64,000 nucleotides of DNA from Lactobacillus rodentium (GTDB lineage: Bacteria; Bacillota; Bacilli; Lactobacillales; Lactobacillaceae). A program made the position numbers and the translations under genes. The notes under the pieces are model-generated. The model was not told the origin of the DNA. It did not search any database and worked only from the letters and a program-made list of their open reading frames with translations. The DNA lies in contig NZ_BFBY01000006.1 in assembly GCF_003423665.1 (NCBI RefSeq), positions 1-64,000 of the forward strand. Reading direction: 5' to 3'. Below are positions 42,035 to 52,145 of the stretch, piece after piece. Every line of letters starts with the position of its first letter. Position 1 is the first letter of the stretch.

Positions 42035-42472
42035 CTATTTAAATAGGGCATCCCAATCATGTTCACCCTGTTTATATTCTTCAGGGAAATTAAGTTTAAC
42101 AATATTTTGCATTTTTGAAATCTTTTTATCTAAGGTTGCTTGGACCAACTCTTTATTCTACTGTACATTTTCGTTTAATTCGTCAGCACTAATCACTCCA
42201 CCTGTCAGAGTAGTATACATGTCATCAAACTCAGCATTATTAAGTGCCGGCTCTGCTTTAATGTCTCCACCAGCGATTGAAGCAAACAAATCTTGTGATT
42301 TTTTAAAAGTAATAGTAAAAATCGTGCTTGCTTTGTCTTGTTTAAATTCTTTGGGAGTGGGAGAAGATGTGTTTTGGTTAAACATCGGAGTATAGAGATA
42401 TTCCCATTTATCAAAGACACTTTCTTGTTTTAAAATTTTAAATACTTGTAACCATTTTGGACGTGTTTCCAT
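42035..42472 (-). pseudogene. Hypothetical gene interrupted by an in-frame TAG
   Basis: From ATG 42472 the frame codes 104 residues to TAG 42160-42158. The same frame then continues coherently for 40 codons (NKELVQATLDKKISKMQNIV and so on, ending GEHDWDALFK) to a second TAG at 42037-42035 just before a hairpin. The ancestral protein was about 145 residues. It starts METRPKWLQVFKILKQESVFDKWEYLYTPM; no family is recognised. One base change explains the nonsense codon. A truncated product may still be made. Confidence 0.6.
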
Positions 42473-42755
42473 AATTCCTCATCTCACTTTATAGCGTTTA
42501 AAATTTATGTTAATTATCTAGGTTAAAAAGCTACAGATTGTGAGCGTGAGAGGTTGTAGCTAAAACCTACTATATTAGCATAACATGTTTGTGGAAAAAG
42601 TGGGGGGGGGTAAATTGCATCCTGTTAACAAAAAATACTATCCATGAATATAAAACACTTAATATATAGTGAACAAGTAAGAGTATTTATAGATATTAGA
42701 TGCAAAATAAAAAAACTCAGGACAAATATCCTAAGAATTTTCCCAAGTTAGAAAA
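42473..42755. other. Intergenic region with a G9 tract
   Basis: No gene is seen. It contains a run of nine G (42602-42610), rare in this AT-rich DNA, about 130 bases upstream of the interrupted minus-strand gene, and a small inverted repeat AGGTT...AACCT near 42551. Confidence 0.5.
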
Positions 42756-42896
42756 TTAATCTTTTTTATTTTCTTTATTATTTTCCTTTTCATTCATTGG
42801 TTTTTTCTTTGCTTTATCCTTGTCTTCATCAGGCATAATTGCAAATTTATCGAGCATTTTTTCTAAGTCATCATTTCGTTTAAAAGTTAAACCCAT
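42756..42896 (-). CDS. 46-residue conserved-looking small protein
   Basis: A small frame with a near-perfect AAGGAGG site six bases before ATG 42896, strong evidence of translation. The peptide starts MGLTFKRNDDLEKMLDKFAIMPD and ends in a Lys/Glu/Asn-rich charged tail. From memory it resembles a small family in streptococci and lactobacilli named after SPJ_0845, which has a TFKRxDDLEKM-like start; that match is unchecked. There is no membrane segment. The function is unknown. Confidence 0.7.
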   Translation of the reverse strand: MGLTFKRNDDLEKMLDKFAIMPDEDKDKAKKKPMNEKENNKENKKD

Positions 42897-43044
42897 TATG
42901 GTCCTCCTTAGTTCTAATTATTCTTATTATAAAAGAAAAAGCTTATTTGAACAATTTTTATTATAAAGAATTATTGAGATATATTTTAACTTACTTTATG
43001 TAAGATGAGTTACAATAAGATTAAGAAAAGAAGGAGGTAATCTT

Positions 43045-43683
43045 ATGAAAGCATTTATTATTGGCGGTTCTGGTCGAGTAGCCAGTGATTTGATTAAAGA
43101 CCTGGTAGCTGCTGGTCATACCGTTACTGCCGCAGCTCGTCATGAAGATAATATTGTTGACCTACCAGAAGTAACAAAAAAGCACCTAGATTTACATACT
43201 AGTGTTGACGATTTGGCTGAATTGATAAAGGGACATGACGTTGTTTACTTTACTGCTGGTTCACGTGGTAAGGATTTATTACAAACTGATGCTTTCGGTG
43301 CAGTAAAGACGATGGAAGCAGCAGAAAAAGTTGGTATTAAAAGATACATCATGTTGAGTTCTATTTTCTCTTTGCAACCAGAAAAATGGAATTTACCTGG
43401 TCTAAAAGAGATTATGGATTATGATATTGCCAAATTTTTTGCCGACAATTATTTAATTAATCAAACTAAATTAGATTATACAATTTTACAGCCAACGGTA
43501 CTTACGGAAGAAAAGGGGACAGGTAAAATTAGTGTCGACATTCTTAAGCCAAGTACTAATCCAATTCCTGATGTTGCCCAAACTTTAGCTGATTTATTAA
43601 AATTTGATAATACAATTGGAAAAGTAATTATGATGGAATCTGGCGACACCCCAATTGATCAAGCTTTAAGTGAAATTAAATAG
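43045..43683 (+). CDS. NAD(P)-binding atypical SDR protein
   Basis: A 212-residue Rossmann protein: KAFIIGGSGRVASDLIKDLVAAGHTVTAAAR is the dinucleotide site (GGxGRVxxxL), then DVVYFTAGSRG, IKRYIMLSSI and DYTILQPTVL as in NAD(P)H-binding epimerase-like proteins (YwnB/NmrA type). The usual SDR Tyr-x3-Lys is absent, so it may be a redox sensor or an atypical reductase. GGAGG at 43032 precedes the ATG. It is monocistronic. Confidence 0.85.
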   Translation: MKAFIIGGSGRVASDLIKDLVAAGHTVTAAARHEDNIVDLPEVTKKHLDLHTSVDDLAELIKGHDVVYFTAGSRGKDLLQTDAFGAVKTMEAAEKVGIKRYIMLSSIFSLQPEKWNLPGLKEIMDYDIAKFFADNYLINQTKLDYTILQPTVLTEEKGTGKISVDILKPSTNPIPDVAQTLADLLKFDNTIGKVIMMESGDTPIDQALSEIK

Positions 43684-43696
43684 TAAATTTAAATAT

Positions 43697-43746
43697 AAAA
43701 ATAGTGAATTAATTATCGCGTAGGATAGTTAATTCACTATTTTTGT
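43697..43746. terminator. Bidirectional terminator
   Basis: Sixteen-base arms AAAAATAGTGAATTAA and TTAATTCACTATTTTT with a small inner stem. It serves the NAD(P)-binding gene and the convergent permease gene. Confidence 0.85.
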
Positions 43747-43764
43747 TTGATCAAATAATTTTAA

Positions 43765-45171
43765 TTATATTTTTTTACTGATATCTGTTCCTAAATCAGC
43801 AACATCTTTACCAAAATCATTTGCATCATTTCTTAATGAAGCAAGGTAAGCTTCGTGACGTTTTTCTTCACCCTTATCTTTATCAATGAAGAAATAACAA
43901 CCTGCAGCGATTACAGCGACAACAGCACCTAAGAGCAAGGTCTTAGCGTTGAAGTTGGTAACCATATAACATGAAATAAGCAAAGCGATGATTGGAATAG
44001 TGTACTTACCAGGAAGTGAAAATCCGTGAGTAGGATATTCATTAGTATGCTTGAATTTGATTACTGCCAAAATTGATGGAACGTATTGGACAAATGAAGC
44101 AAGCACAGTACAGTTAACTAGGAATAAATAGTCTTGTGTACATAAGGCTAATGAAAGAATACCAGTAAGAATAATACCAACCCAAGGGGCATCATGCTTA
44201 TTCTTTTTACCAATCCATTTTGGTAACATGCTATGTTCAGTTGCTAGAGAAGCAATTAATGATGGGGTATTAAATGATGCTGAAAAGGCAACACCAAAAA
44301 TTGAAATGAGCATTCCGACAATCATTAAGGCAAAGCCCCATTGACCAACACCGGTCTTTAAGGCACTTGCCAAAGGATCAGTGTAACCACCTAGTTTATC
44401 ACCTGATAAGCCGATTGCCACCAAAAGCATTAAACAGTCAAGAATAGTTACACTTGTCATAACTGCAATCAAACCACGCGGAACATTCTTTTCGGGATTC
44501 TTCATTTGTTTTGCGGCAATTGGAATAAATGAAAAGCCAGTAAACAAATAGAAAATAGGAGTAAAAGCAGCTCCAAAATGTTTGAAGAATGGTCCAACAC
44601 CGGTTAAGGCAGCCTTAGGAATTATTGGAGTATAGTGTTGTATCTTGATAAAGAAAGCACCAACAACAATAAAGACGATTAATGTAATAATCTTAGCAGC
44701 TGCCGAAATATTATTAACGGCCTTGACCCATGAACGACCAAAGAAGTTAATGATGGAGAAGAGTAAAATTAAAACTACTACTCCAGCACCATAGACTACT
44801 GGATTTTTAAATATAGGTAGGAAACTTCGTAAAATAGTTAGCATCGCTACGACTTCGGCAGATAAAGTAGTACAACCTAAGAACCAAGTGAAGATTCCGA
44901 GTTCATAACCTGAGAAACGACCAAAAGCATTATAAGAATAAAGCCATGCCGCACCAGAACCAGTAAAACGACTTGATAAATCAGCATAACAAAGGGCAAT
45001 CATGGAAACCGTTACTGCAGTACAAAGTAAAACCCCGATTGCTGCTAGATTCATATAATGATAGATGGTTGATGGTAGCAAGAAGGTACCAGAACCAATA
45101 ACAGCATTAATACCTAAAAAGTAGATTGAAATAAAAGAAAGCTTCTTAGGTACAGATTTTTTATTATCCAT
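43765..45171 (-). CDS. APC-family amino acid permease
   Basis: A 468-residue transporter of the amino acid-polyamine-organocation family with twelve helices. The first helix carries FLGINAVIGSGTFLLPSTIY (the GSG substrate loop), followed by GSGAAWLYSYNAFGRFSGYELG and FIPIAAKQMKNPEKNVPRGL. The C-terminus is a charged cytosolic helix. The open frame reaches 45366, but MDNKKS at 45171 follows an AAGAGG site and matches the family start; the longer N-terminus is rejected. It imports or exchanges an amino acid; the substrate is unknown. Confidence 0.87.
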   Translation of the reverse strand: MDNKKSVPKKLSFISIYFLGINAVIGSGTFLLPSTIYHYMNLAAIGVLLCTAVTVSMIALCYADLSSRFTGSGAAWLYSYNAFGRFSGYELGIFTWFLGCTTLSAEVVAMLTILRSFLPIFKNPVVYGAGVVVLILLFSIINFFGRSWVKAVNNISAAAKIITLIVFIVVGAFFIKIQHYTPIIPKAALTGVGPFFKHFGAAFTPIFYLFTGFSFIPIAAKQMKNPEKNVPRGLIAVMTSVTILDCLMLLVAIGLSGDKLGGYTDPLASALKTGVGQWGFALMIVGMLISIFGVAFSASFNTPSLIASLATEHSMLPKWIGKKNKHDAPWVGIILTGILSLALCTQDYLFLVNCTVLASFVQYVPSILAVIKFKHTNEYPTHGFSLPGKYTIPIIALLISCYMVTNFNAKTLLLGAVVAVIAAGCYFFIDKDKGEEKRHEAYLASLRNDANDFGKDVADLGTDISKKI

Positions 45172-45285
45172 ATAAATAACCTCTTTTTCTTTCCTTTCAA
45201 TTATAAGTATAGTTGTTTTTAAAAAATCTTGGGAAAATAATGTCTTTAAATAGTAAAAAAATTTTAAAATTGATGTAAATAAACA

Positions 45286-45312
45286 AAAAAGATGCTTCAT
45301 TGAGCATCTTTT
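45286..45312. terminator. Terminator at the 3' end of the DedA gene
   Basis: AAAAGATGCT and AGCATCTTTT around a six-base loop, overlapping the DedA stop codon. Confidence 0.8.
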
Positions 45313-45925
45313 ACTTACTTTGAATGCGATTTTTGTACCATTTATAAGCAAAGTAACCGCAGGCAATAATAATGATTAATAGAATAACTATAGTGAAATC
45401 ATCAAAAATTTTAACAATTATTTGCCAATTTTTCCCTGTATATAATCCTAAAAAAATTAATACACTATTCCAAATTAAGGAACCAAGTGCAGTTAAAGTT
45501 AAAAATTTAGGCCAAGAAACGTGAGCGATCCCAGCAGGAATGGAGATTAGACTTCTTACTACCGGAATACAGCGGCCATAGAATATTGATCCAGTGCCAT
45601 ATTTATCAAACCAGTTGATTGCCTTTTGGGCATCTTCTTTTTTAAAGCCCAGAAGTTTAAAAAATTTGGTAGAAAGTAAATTTTCTAGGCGTGCTATAGT
45701 TAAAAAACGACTTACGGCAAATAAAATAATTGCCCCAACCAAGGATCCTAAAGTTGAGGCACCAATTACGCCCAAGGCAGTTAATTTAGTTTTAGTAACT
45801 AAGAAGCCAGCCAAGGTTAAGACAGCTTCCGAAGGAATCGGTGGAAAAATATTTTCAATGGTAATTAAAAGAAGTATTGCGAGGTAGCCAAATTGTTCGA
45901 TAAAGTGGGTAAGCCAGACTGTCAT
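45311..45925 (-). CDS. DedA-family membrane protein
   Basis: A 204-residue VTT/DedA-domain protein with several membrane and re-entrant segments. Family motifs: FPPIPSEAVLTLAGFL, GSLVGAIILFAVSR, FDKYGTGSIFYGRCIPVVRSLISIPAGIAHVSWPKFL and GSLIWNSVLIFLG. DedA proteins are implicated in flipping of undecaprenyl phosphate or phospholipids, so it may serve wall and EPS carrier recycling. The start ATG 45925 has a GAAGGGAC site. It is transcribed leftwards with the permease downstream, separated by a terminator. Confidence 0.9.
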   Translation of the reverse strand: MTVWLTHFIEQFGYLAILLLITIENIFPPIPSEAVLTLAGFLVTKTKLTALGVIGASTLGSLVGAIILFAVSRFLTIARLENLLSTKFFKLLGFKKEDAQKAINWFDKYGTGSIFYGRCIPVVRSLISIPAGIAHVSWPKFLTLTALGSLIWNSVLIFLGLYTGKNWQIIVKIFDDFTIVILLIIIIACGYFAYKWYKNRIQSK

Positions 45926-46073
45926 TTAAATTAATTTTGTCCCTTCAATTGTTTTCTTTCTATTTTAAAGGGAGAAAATTCTTTAGTAAATATTATGATT
46001 AAGCTTTTATACTTACTTATTGTTTGTAACGTGATAAACTATTTAATGCTAATAAATTATGAGGAGGTTAAAA

Positions 46074-47876
46074 ATGGCAACTGAACACATTGAAAATAAA
46101 TTAAAACTTTTGCCCGACAAGCCCGGTTGCTACCTCATGAAAGACGTAAATGGTAATGTAATTTACGTTGGTAAGTCTAAGAATTTAAAAAATCGGGTCC
46201 GTTCTTATTTTAAGAGTAAACAAGTAGGACGGCGTGCAGAATTAGTCAAAGAAATTAGAGATTTTGACATTATTACTGTTTCTTCAGATAAAGAATCATT
46301 TTTACTTGAAATTACTTTAATTAAAAAATATCAGCCTTACTACAATGTTCAGTTAAAGCAAGGTACGGGTTACCCATATATTGAAATTACTAATGAACGA
46401 GATCCGCAAACAAAATTGACTTCTATCGTGCGCAAAGATAAGGGCTATTATTTTGGCCCATATCCTAATGTTTATGCAGCACAAGCCACTTTAAAATTTA
46501 TCCAAAAGGTTTGGCCTTTAAGACGTTGTCATGGTCATCAAGGCCGTCCATGTCTTTATTATCATATGGGCCAATGTTTAGGCGCCTGTTTTAAAGAAGT
46601 TCCTCAAGAAGTATATGATGAGCAAATCAAAAAGATTAAACGCTTTTTAAGTGGCGATATTGCACCTGCAAAAAAAGAGCTTGAGGCAAAAATGCAAGAA
46701 GCTTCGATGAACTTAGAGTTTGAACGCGCAGCTGAAATTCGTGACCAATTGAACTATATTGAACAAACGATTGAAAAACAAAAGATAATTTCTAAAGATA
46801 ATACGCAAAGAGATATCTTTAATTTTTACGTTGATAAATCATGGCTTTCAATTCAAATTTTCTTTATTAGACAGGCTAAACTTTTGCGTCGTGAAACTAA
46901 ACTCTTTCCTTTAACTGACACGGGCAATCCTACAGAAGAGTTTATGTCTTTTATTGCGCAATTTTATGGTCAAAGAAATCATGTTTTACCTAAAGAAGTC
47001 TTAGTGCCTGAGGGAACTGATACTGAAGCTTTAAGTGAGGTTTTAAAAGTACCAGTTCGCATTCCGCAAAGAGGGCAAAAACGTGATTTGTTAAATATGG
47101 CTTATGATAATGCCAAACTTAAATTAGATGAAAAATTCCGCTTATTAGAATTAGGTAACCGTAAAACAAAAGGAGCACAAAAAGAAATTTTTGATGCTTT
47201 AGGGTTACCTTATGGGCACCGGATTGAAAGTTTTGACCACTCTCATATTCAAGGAACTGACCCTGTTTCAGCCTTAGTCGTCTTTACTGACGGAGAGGCT
47301 GATAAAAATGAATATCGTAAATATAAGCTTAAAGGGGAAGTGGAACACCAAAATGGTGGTGATGAAGTCAGAAATACGCGTGAAGTAGTAAGGCGTAGAT
47401 ATAGCCGCTTAAAGCGCGAGAAACAGCGGATGCCAGATTTGATTTTGATGGATGGGGGACAAATTCAGGTTGAGGCTTGTTTAGATGTCCTCAGAAATGA
47501 ACTTGATCTAAATATTCCCGTAGCAGGAATGGTCAAAGATGATCATCACCGGACTAATCACTTGCTTTTTGGTGATCCAACTAAGGGAGAAGAATTAAAA
47601 TTAATTCCAATGGATCCCAAGTCACAAGGATTTTACTTGATGACGCGAATTCAAGATGAAGTGCACCGCTTTGCAATTACTTTCCACCGTAAAACACATG
47701 CAAAGAATGCTTTATCAAGTAAGTTAGATGAGATCAAAGGAATTGGTCCTAAGAGTCGCAATAAACTTTTACGGGAATTTGGCTCACTTAAAAAAATTAA
47801 GGAAGCATCAATTGATGAGTTAAGGGCAGCCGGCCTAACTTTACCCCAAGCTCAAACAGTAAAATTAAGCTTATAA
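46074..47876 (+). CDS. uvrC: Excinuclease ABC subunit C
   Basis: UvrC makes the two incisions in nucleotide excision repair after UvrAB has found damage. The 600-residue protein has the GIY-YIG nuclease domain (PGCYLMKD...VIYVGKSKNLKNRVRSYF), a Cys-rich segment RRCHGHQGRPCLYYHMGQCLGAC, the UVR helix pair near 195-230, the RNase H-like C-terminal nuclease (ESFDHSHIQGTDPVSALVVF, LILMDGGQIQ) and a helix-hairpin-helix end (IKGIGPKSRNKLL, EFGSLKKI). GAGGAGG at 46061-46067 selects ATG 46074; an in-frame ATG at 46059 overlaps the site. Confidence 0.97.
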   Translation: MATEHIENKLKLLPDKPGCYLMKDVNGNVIYVGKSKNLKNRVRSYFKSKQVGRRAELVKEIRDFDIITVSSDKESFLLEITLIKKYQPYYNVQLKQGTGYPYIEITNERDPQTKLTSIVRKDKGYYFGPYPNVYAAQATLKFIQKVWPLRRCHGHQGRPCLYYHMGQCLGACFKEVPQEVYDEQIKKIKRFLSGDIAPAKKELEAKMQEASMNLEFERAAEIRDQLNYIEQTIEKQKIISKDNTQRDIFNFYVDKSWLSIQIFFIRQAKLLRRETKLFPLTDTGNPTEEFMSFIAQFYGQRNHVLPKEVLVPEGTDTEALSEVLKVPVRIPQRGQKRDLLNMAYDNAKLKLDEKFRLLELGNRKTKGAQKEIFDALGLPYGHRIESFDHSHIQGTDPVSALVVFTDGEADKNEYRKYKLKGEVEHQNGGDEVRNTREVVRRRYSRLKREKQRMPDLILMDGGQIQVEACLDVLRNELDLNIPVAGMVKDDHHRTNHLLFGDPTKGEELKLIPMDPKSQGFYLMTRIQDEVHRFAITFHRKTHAKNALSSKLDEIKGIGPKSRNKLLREFGSLKKIKEASIDELRAAGLTLPQAQTVKLSL

Positions 47877-47958
47877 AAAATGCTTTAAATGCATATGTAG
47901 TAAGCCTTTTGATGTGGTATTATATATTAGATGAAATAGTTTAAAAGGAGGGATAGAG

Positions 47959-49254
47959 ATGTTTGTAGATCAAACCAAAATTGATGTCCAAGCCGGTAAG
48001 GGTGGCGATGGAGCAGTAGCTTTTCGTCACGAAAAATATGTACCCCTTGGTGGTCCTGCCGGTGGTGATGGTGGCCGTGGTGGAAGCATTTATCTTGTTG
48101 CTGATTCCGGACTTCGTACTTTAATGGATTTTCGTTTTCGTCGTAAGTTTAAAGCAGACAACGGAGAAAATGGCCGAATAAAATCACAGTATGGTCGAGG
48201 TGCTAAAGACGTTTACTTAAAAGTACCAATGGGGACTACAGTTTATGATTTTAATACTAATGAATTAATCGGAGATTTAGTTGAAAATGGGCAAAAATTA
48301 TTAGTAGCTCGTGGTGGTCGTGGCGGTCGTGGTAACATTCACTTTGCTACACCAACAAGAACTGCTCCTGAAATTGCTGAAAATGGTGAACATGGTGAAT
48401 TACGTACATTACGCTTAGAGCTTAAGGTTTTAGCTGATGTAGGTTTAGTTGGTTTCCCATCAGTAGGTAAATCTACTTTGCTTTCTACTGTTACCAAAGC
48501 TAAGCCAAAGATCGCTGCTTATGAATTTACAACTTTAACTCCTAACTTGGGGATGGTTGTACTTCCAGATGGACGAGATTTCTCGATGGCTGACTTACCT
48601 GGGTTAATTGAAGGTGCTTCTAAGGGTGTCGGTTTAGGAATTCAGTTCCTCCGTCACGTAGAAAGAACCAAGGTTATCTTGCATCTAGTTTCAATGGATC
48701 CAAACAATGGGCGTGATGCTTATGAAGATTACCAAACAATCCGTAAGGAGTTAGCTGGCTATACCTCTGATCTTACCGCTAAAAAAGAGCTGATTGTTGC
48801 TTCTCAAATGGATATTCCAGGTAGTGAAGAAAAATTAGCTGAATTCAAGAAGAAGATGGGTAAAGATGCTATTATTTATCCGATCTCAAGTGTTACTCAT
48901 CAAGGGGTAAAAGAATTAATGAGTAAAGCGGCAGATTTAGTTGATAAAATTGCTAAGCAAGAAGCTGAACAACCTGCTCAAGCAAGTGTTGAAGAAAAAG
49001 CTTATATTTATGATGCTAAGAAGAAGTTAGATGATCATTTCGAAGTTACGCGTACAGGCGAAAATAGTTTCGAAATTACGGGTGAACGAATTGAACGTCT
49101 TGTTCAAAGAACTAACTTAGATCATAATGATGGAGTTATGCTATTGGCGCGCAAGCTTAAAAATATGGGTGTTGACAATGCCTTAAGAGAAAAGGGTGCG
49201 CAAAATGGCGATGATGTTACAATTGGTGACTTTACTTTTGAATATGTAGAGTAA
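47959..49254 (+). CDS. obgE: GTPase Obg
   Basis: An essential ribosome-assembly and stress GTPase of 431 residues. The Gly-rich Obg fold ([41 protein letters not shown]) spans residues 1-158. The G domain has GFPSVGKST (P loop), [13 protein letters not shown] and SQMD in place of the usual NKxD. The OCT domain with [19 protein letters not shown] closes the protein. The Ser-Gln-Met-Asp G4 motif differs from NKMD, which is noted but not unusual for this group. AAGGAGGG precedes the ATG. Confidence 0.96.
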   Translation: MFVDQTKIDVQAGKGGDGAVAFRHEKYVPLGGPAGGDGGRGGSIYLVADSGLRTLMDFRFRRKFKADNGENGRIKSQYGRGAKDVYLKVPMGTTVYDFNTNELIGDLVENGQKLLVARGGRGGRGNIHFATPTRTAPEIAENGEHGELRTLRLELKVLADVGLVGFPSVGKSTLLSTVTKAKPKIAAYEFTTLTPNLGMVVLPDGRDFSMADLPGLIEGASKGVGLGIQFLRHVERTKVILHLVSMDPNNGRDAYEDYQTIRKELAGYTSDLTAKKELIVASQMDIPGSEEKLAEFKKKMGKDAIIYPISSVTHQGVKELMSKAADLVDKIAKQEAEQPAQASVEEKAYIYDAKKKLDDHFEVTRTGENSFEITGERIERLVQRTNLDHNDGVMLLARKLKNMGVDNALREKGAQNGDDVTIGDFTFEYVE

Positions 49255-49277
49255 TTTTTGTTGGATGAGGAATTAAA

Positions 49278-51200
49278 TTGAAAACTAAGAACCGATTTAT
49301 TACAGGATACGCTGGTTTACGTACTCTTGCCGTAGTAGGTGTCATTTTATACCACTTGGATCCTAATCGTTTTATGGGTGGTTATTTAGGAGTACCAATT
49401 TTCTTAGTTTTAACCGGCTATTTAGTAACAGATCATATGTTTCATGCCTATGAGGCTAATGGTACATATAATAATAAAGGATTTTATCTGCGTCGCCTGA
49501 AACGACTATATCCGCAGATGATAACTTTATTGTGGCTTTGTAGTTCTTATATTCTTCTTTTTCAAAGAAATTTATTACCAAAATTAAACCAAATTGTTGC
49601 CAGTAACTTACTTAATGTATATAACTGGTGGCAAATATTTAATGGACAAAGTTATTTTGAGCGCTTTGCAGCCAATGAATCACCATTTACTCATTTATGG
49701 ACAATGTCGATTGAAGGACAGTTTTATATCATCTGGCCTTTAGCCATATTTTTGCTAGTTAAATATGTTAAGAAAAAGAGTACACGTTTTTGGATATTAA
49801 CTGTCTTAACGTTACTTTCTGCTCTTGAAATGGCACTTTTATTCAAGCCAGGCGTTGATACTAGTCGAATTTACTATGGCTCAGATACACGTTTCTTTTC
49901 TTTGGGTTTAGGTGCGATGTTGGCTGTAATTTGGCCAAGCTGGCGTTTAAGAGAAGATATTGATCAGCAAAGTACCCGCTTACTTGATGGAATCGGTGCA
50001 GTTTCTTTGATTGGGATGTTATGGCTTGCCATGACGCCCTTGTCAAATCCAATTAAAGGCTTTGTTTATCATGGGGGTATGCTTCTATTTACCTTCTTTA
50101 CAACGATTTTAGTTGCCGTTATCGCTCATCCCGGTAGTCATTGGAATCGTTGGTTAACTAATCCAGTCTTTAAGTGGGTAGGTTCAAGAAGTTATGGTAT
50201 TTATCTTTATCAGTTTCCTGTAATGATCTTCTTTGAAGATAAAGTGAAAAATATCGCTGATCACGTAGTGTTATACCGGGTAATCGAAGTTGTAATTATC
50301 CTAGTTTTGGCAGAAGTAGCTTATCGCTACATTGAAAAGCCACTTGGAAAAATTACTTGGGCTAAGACCAAAGAGTACTTTAAGCAGGTGATCAGTCTAC
50401 AACAAACGAACCTTATCCAAAAAGCAACCGCAGTTTTAGCCACTATTATTTTCATTGTTGGTTCAGCAGCGATGATCAAGTCAAATACGGCCAAGGCTGT
50501 TAATCCCAATAATTCACCGTTAGCAAAACAAATTAAGGCTAATCGGGGACAACAATTACGGGATAACAAGAAATTAATCAAAGAAGCACAAAATCACCAA
50601 GATAATAATGAAAGTAAAACTCAGCTTTTGGCTCAAGCTAAAGAAAACGCTAAAAAGCATCCCGTAAATAAAGAATTCGAACATTATGGGATTTCTCAAA
50701 TAGACTTACAGTTAGCTCAAAAAGTTCGAGTTACAGCAATTGGTGATTCAGTAATGGCAGGTTCTAGTCAAAACTTAAAACAATTAATGCCTCATGCAAT
50801 CATTGATGCAGCAGTATCTCGTCAACTTGATTCGACAATTGACTTGTTTCAGCAATATAAAGATCAAGATGCACTTAGTCAAAATGTATTAATTGGCTTA
50901 GGTACGAATGGACCATTCAGTAATCATGATGTAGAACACTTAATGAAGATAATTGGCAAAAAGCGTCATGTTTTCTGGATTAATACTTATGTCCCATCGA
51001 AAGATTGGCAGGGATCAGTCAATGCCGCAATTCAAGCCGTAAGTAAAAAATATTCTAATATTACTGTAATTAATTGGTATGATTTAGCTTCTAAACATCA
51101 AGGTTGGTTGTATGGTGATGGTACACATCCAAATCCAACTGGATCAAAATATTATTCTGCCTATATTACTAAAGTGATTGTTGAAAAGGGTAGATATTAG
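49278..51200 (+). CDS. OatA-like acyltransferase with SGNH domain
   Basis: A 640-residue two-domain membrane enzyme. The N-terminal acyltransferase-3 domain has about ten helices with GYAGLRTLAVVGVILYHLDP (catalytic His), GYLGVPIFLVLTGYLVTDH and FTHLWTMSIEGQFYIIWP. The extracellular SGNH domain has IGDSVMAGSS (Ser), GLGTNGPF (Gly/Asn) and DGTHPNPTGSKYY (Asp-x-x-His). OatA transfers acetyl groups to the C6 hydroxyl of MurNAc, giving lysozyme resistance; other wall or EPS polymers are possible acceptors. The start is TTG 49278 with GATGAGG seven bases before it. Confidence 0.88.
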   Translation: MKTKNRFITGYAGLRTLAVVGVILYHLDPNRFMGGYLGVPIFLVLTGYLVTDHMFHAYEANGTYNNKGFYLRRLKRLYPQMITLLWLCSSYILLFQRNLLPKLNQIVASNLLNVYNWWQIFNGQSYFERFAANESPFTHLWTMSIEGQFYIIWPLAIFLLVKYVKKKSTRFWILTVLTLLSALEMALLFKPGVDTSRIYYGSDTRFFSLGLGAMLAVIWPSWRLREDIDQQSTRLLDGIGAVSLIGMLWLAMTPLSNPIKGFVYHGGMLLFTFFTTILVAVIAHPGSHWNRWLTNPVFKWVGSRSYGIYLYQFPVMIFFEDKVKNIADHVVLYRVIEVVIILVLAEVAYRYIEKPLGKITWAKTKEYFKQVISLQQTNLIQKATAVLATIIFIVGSAAMIKSNTAKAVNPNNSPLAKQIKANRGQQLRDNKKLIKEAQNHQDNNESKTQLLAQAKENAKKHPVNKEFEHYGISQIDLQLAQKVRVTAIGDSVMAGSSQNLKQLMPHAIIDAAVSRQLDSTIDLFQQYKDQDALSQNVLIGLGTNGPFSNHDVEHLMKIIGKKRHVFWINTYVPSKDWQGSVNAAIQAVSKKYSNITVINWYDLASKHQGWLYGDGTHPNPTGSKYYSAYITKVIVEKGRY

Positions 51201-51212
51201 AAATAGGGTTAC

Positions 51213-52142
51213 ATGGAAATACAATTTTTAGGAACAGGAGCAGGTCAGCCCTCTAAGGGCCGAAATGTTTCTTCAATTGCACTTAAATTATTGGATGAAT
51301 TAAACGAAATCTGGTTATTTGATGTCGGGGAAGCAACCCAACATCAAGTTTTACAGACTAATATTCGTCCTCGAAAAATTACCAAAATTTTTATTTCACA
51401 CAATCATGGTGATCATATTTTTGGTTTACCTGGATTATTATCTTCGCGTTCTTTTCAAGGAGATGGAGGCCCGTTAACAATATTTGGACCACCAGGTATT
51501 GATCAATTCGTCCAAACTTCTTTACGTGTTTCACGCACAAAGGTTGCTTATCCGATTAAGTATGTTATTTTAAAAGATAGCGGGTTAATATATGAGAATG
51601 ATTCATTCGCAGTTTATACGGCAAAATTAGACCATCGAATTCCTAGTTTTGGATTTAGGGTGGTTGAAAAACCACGTCCAGGTGAATTATTAATGGACAA
51701 ACTTACCGAATATCATGTACCTAACGGACCACTTCTTGGACAGTTAAAGGCTAAAAGAAAGGTTACGCTAGAGGATGGAACAATTTTAGATGGTCATGAT
51801 TTTGTTGGTGAACCACGTCCAGGTCGGATTATAACTGTGATTTATGATACACGGCCAACGCCAAGCATTGGTGAATTAGCTGATAATGCTGATGTTTTAA
51901 TCCACGAATCAACTTTTAGTGGAGCAGATGCCAAAATGGCCCATCGTTATTATCATTCTACTTGCATTGATGCAGCTCAAGTGGCTGCCAAGCGCAATGT
52001 TGGTACATTGTATTTAACTCATATATCAGCACGATATACTGGAAAAAATGGACGCGAACTCGAAAAAGAAGCACGACAAATTTTTAAAAATGTTCATTTA
52101 GCTACAGATTTGAGTTCATTTGAAGTTGACTTAAGAGGGTAA
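51213..52142 (+). CDS. rnz: Ribonuclease Z
   Basis: This metallo-beta-lactamase-fold tRNA 3'-end endonuclease of 309 residues matures CCA-less tRNA precursors. The motifs are FLGTGAGQPSKGRNVSS, the zinc motif SHNHGDHIFGLPGLLSSRSFQG, LDHRIPSFGFRV, IYDTRP, HESTF and YLTHISARY. It is encoded tightly between oatA-like (12 bases) and an SDR gene (3 bases), so they share a transcript. Confidence 0.95.
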   Translation: MEIQFLGTGAGQPSKGRNVSSIALKLLDELNEIWLFDVGEATQHQVLQTNIRPRKITKIFISHNHGDHIFGLPGLLSSRSFQGDGGPLTIFGPPGIDQFVQTSLRVSRTKVAYPIKYVILKDSGLIYENDSFAVYTAKLDHRIPSFGFRVVEKPRPGELLMDKLTEYHVPNGPLLGQLKAKRKVTLEDGTILDGHDFVGEPRPGRIITVIYDTRPTPSIGELADNADVLIHESTFSGADAKMAHRYYHSTCIDAAQVAAKRNVGTLYLTHISARYTGKNGRELEKEARQIFKNVHLATDLSSFEVDLRG

Positions 52143-52145
52143 AAT

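Noticed and set aside
43045-43683. Classical SDR enzyme
   Set aside because: No Tyr-x3-Lys catalytic pair; kept as an NAD(P)-binding atypical SDR instead.
45172-45366. 65-codon N-terminal extension of the permease
   Set aside because: It overlaps the DedA gene end and terminator; family start and ribosome site fit ATG 45171.
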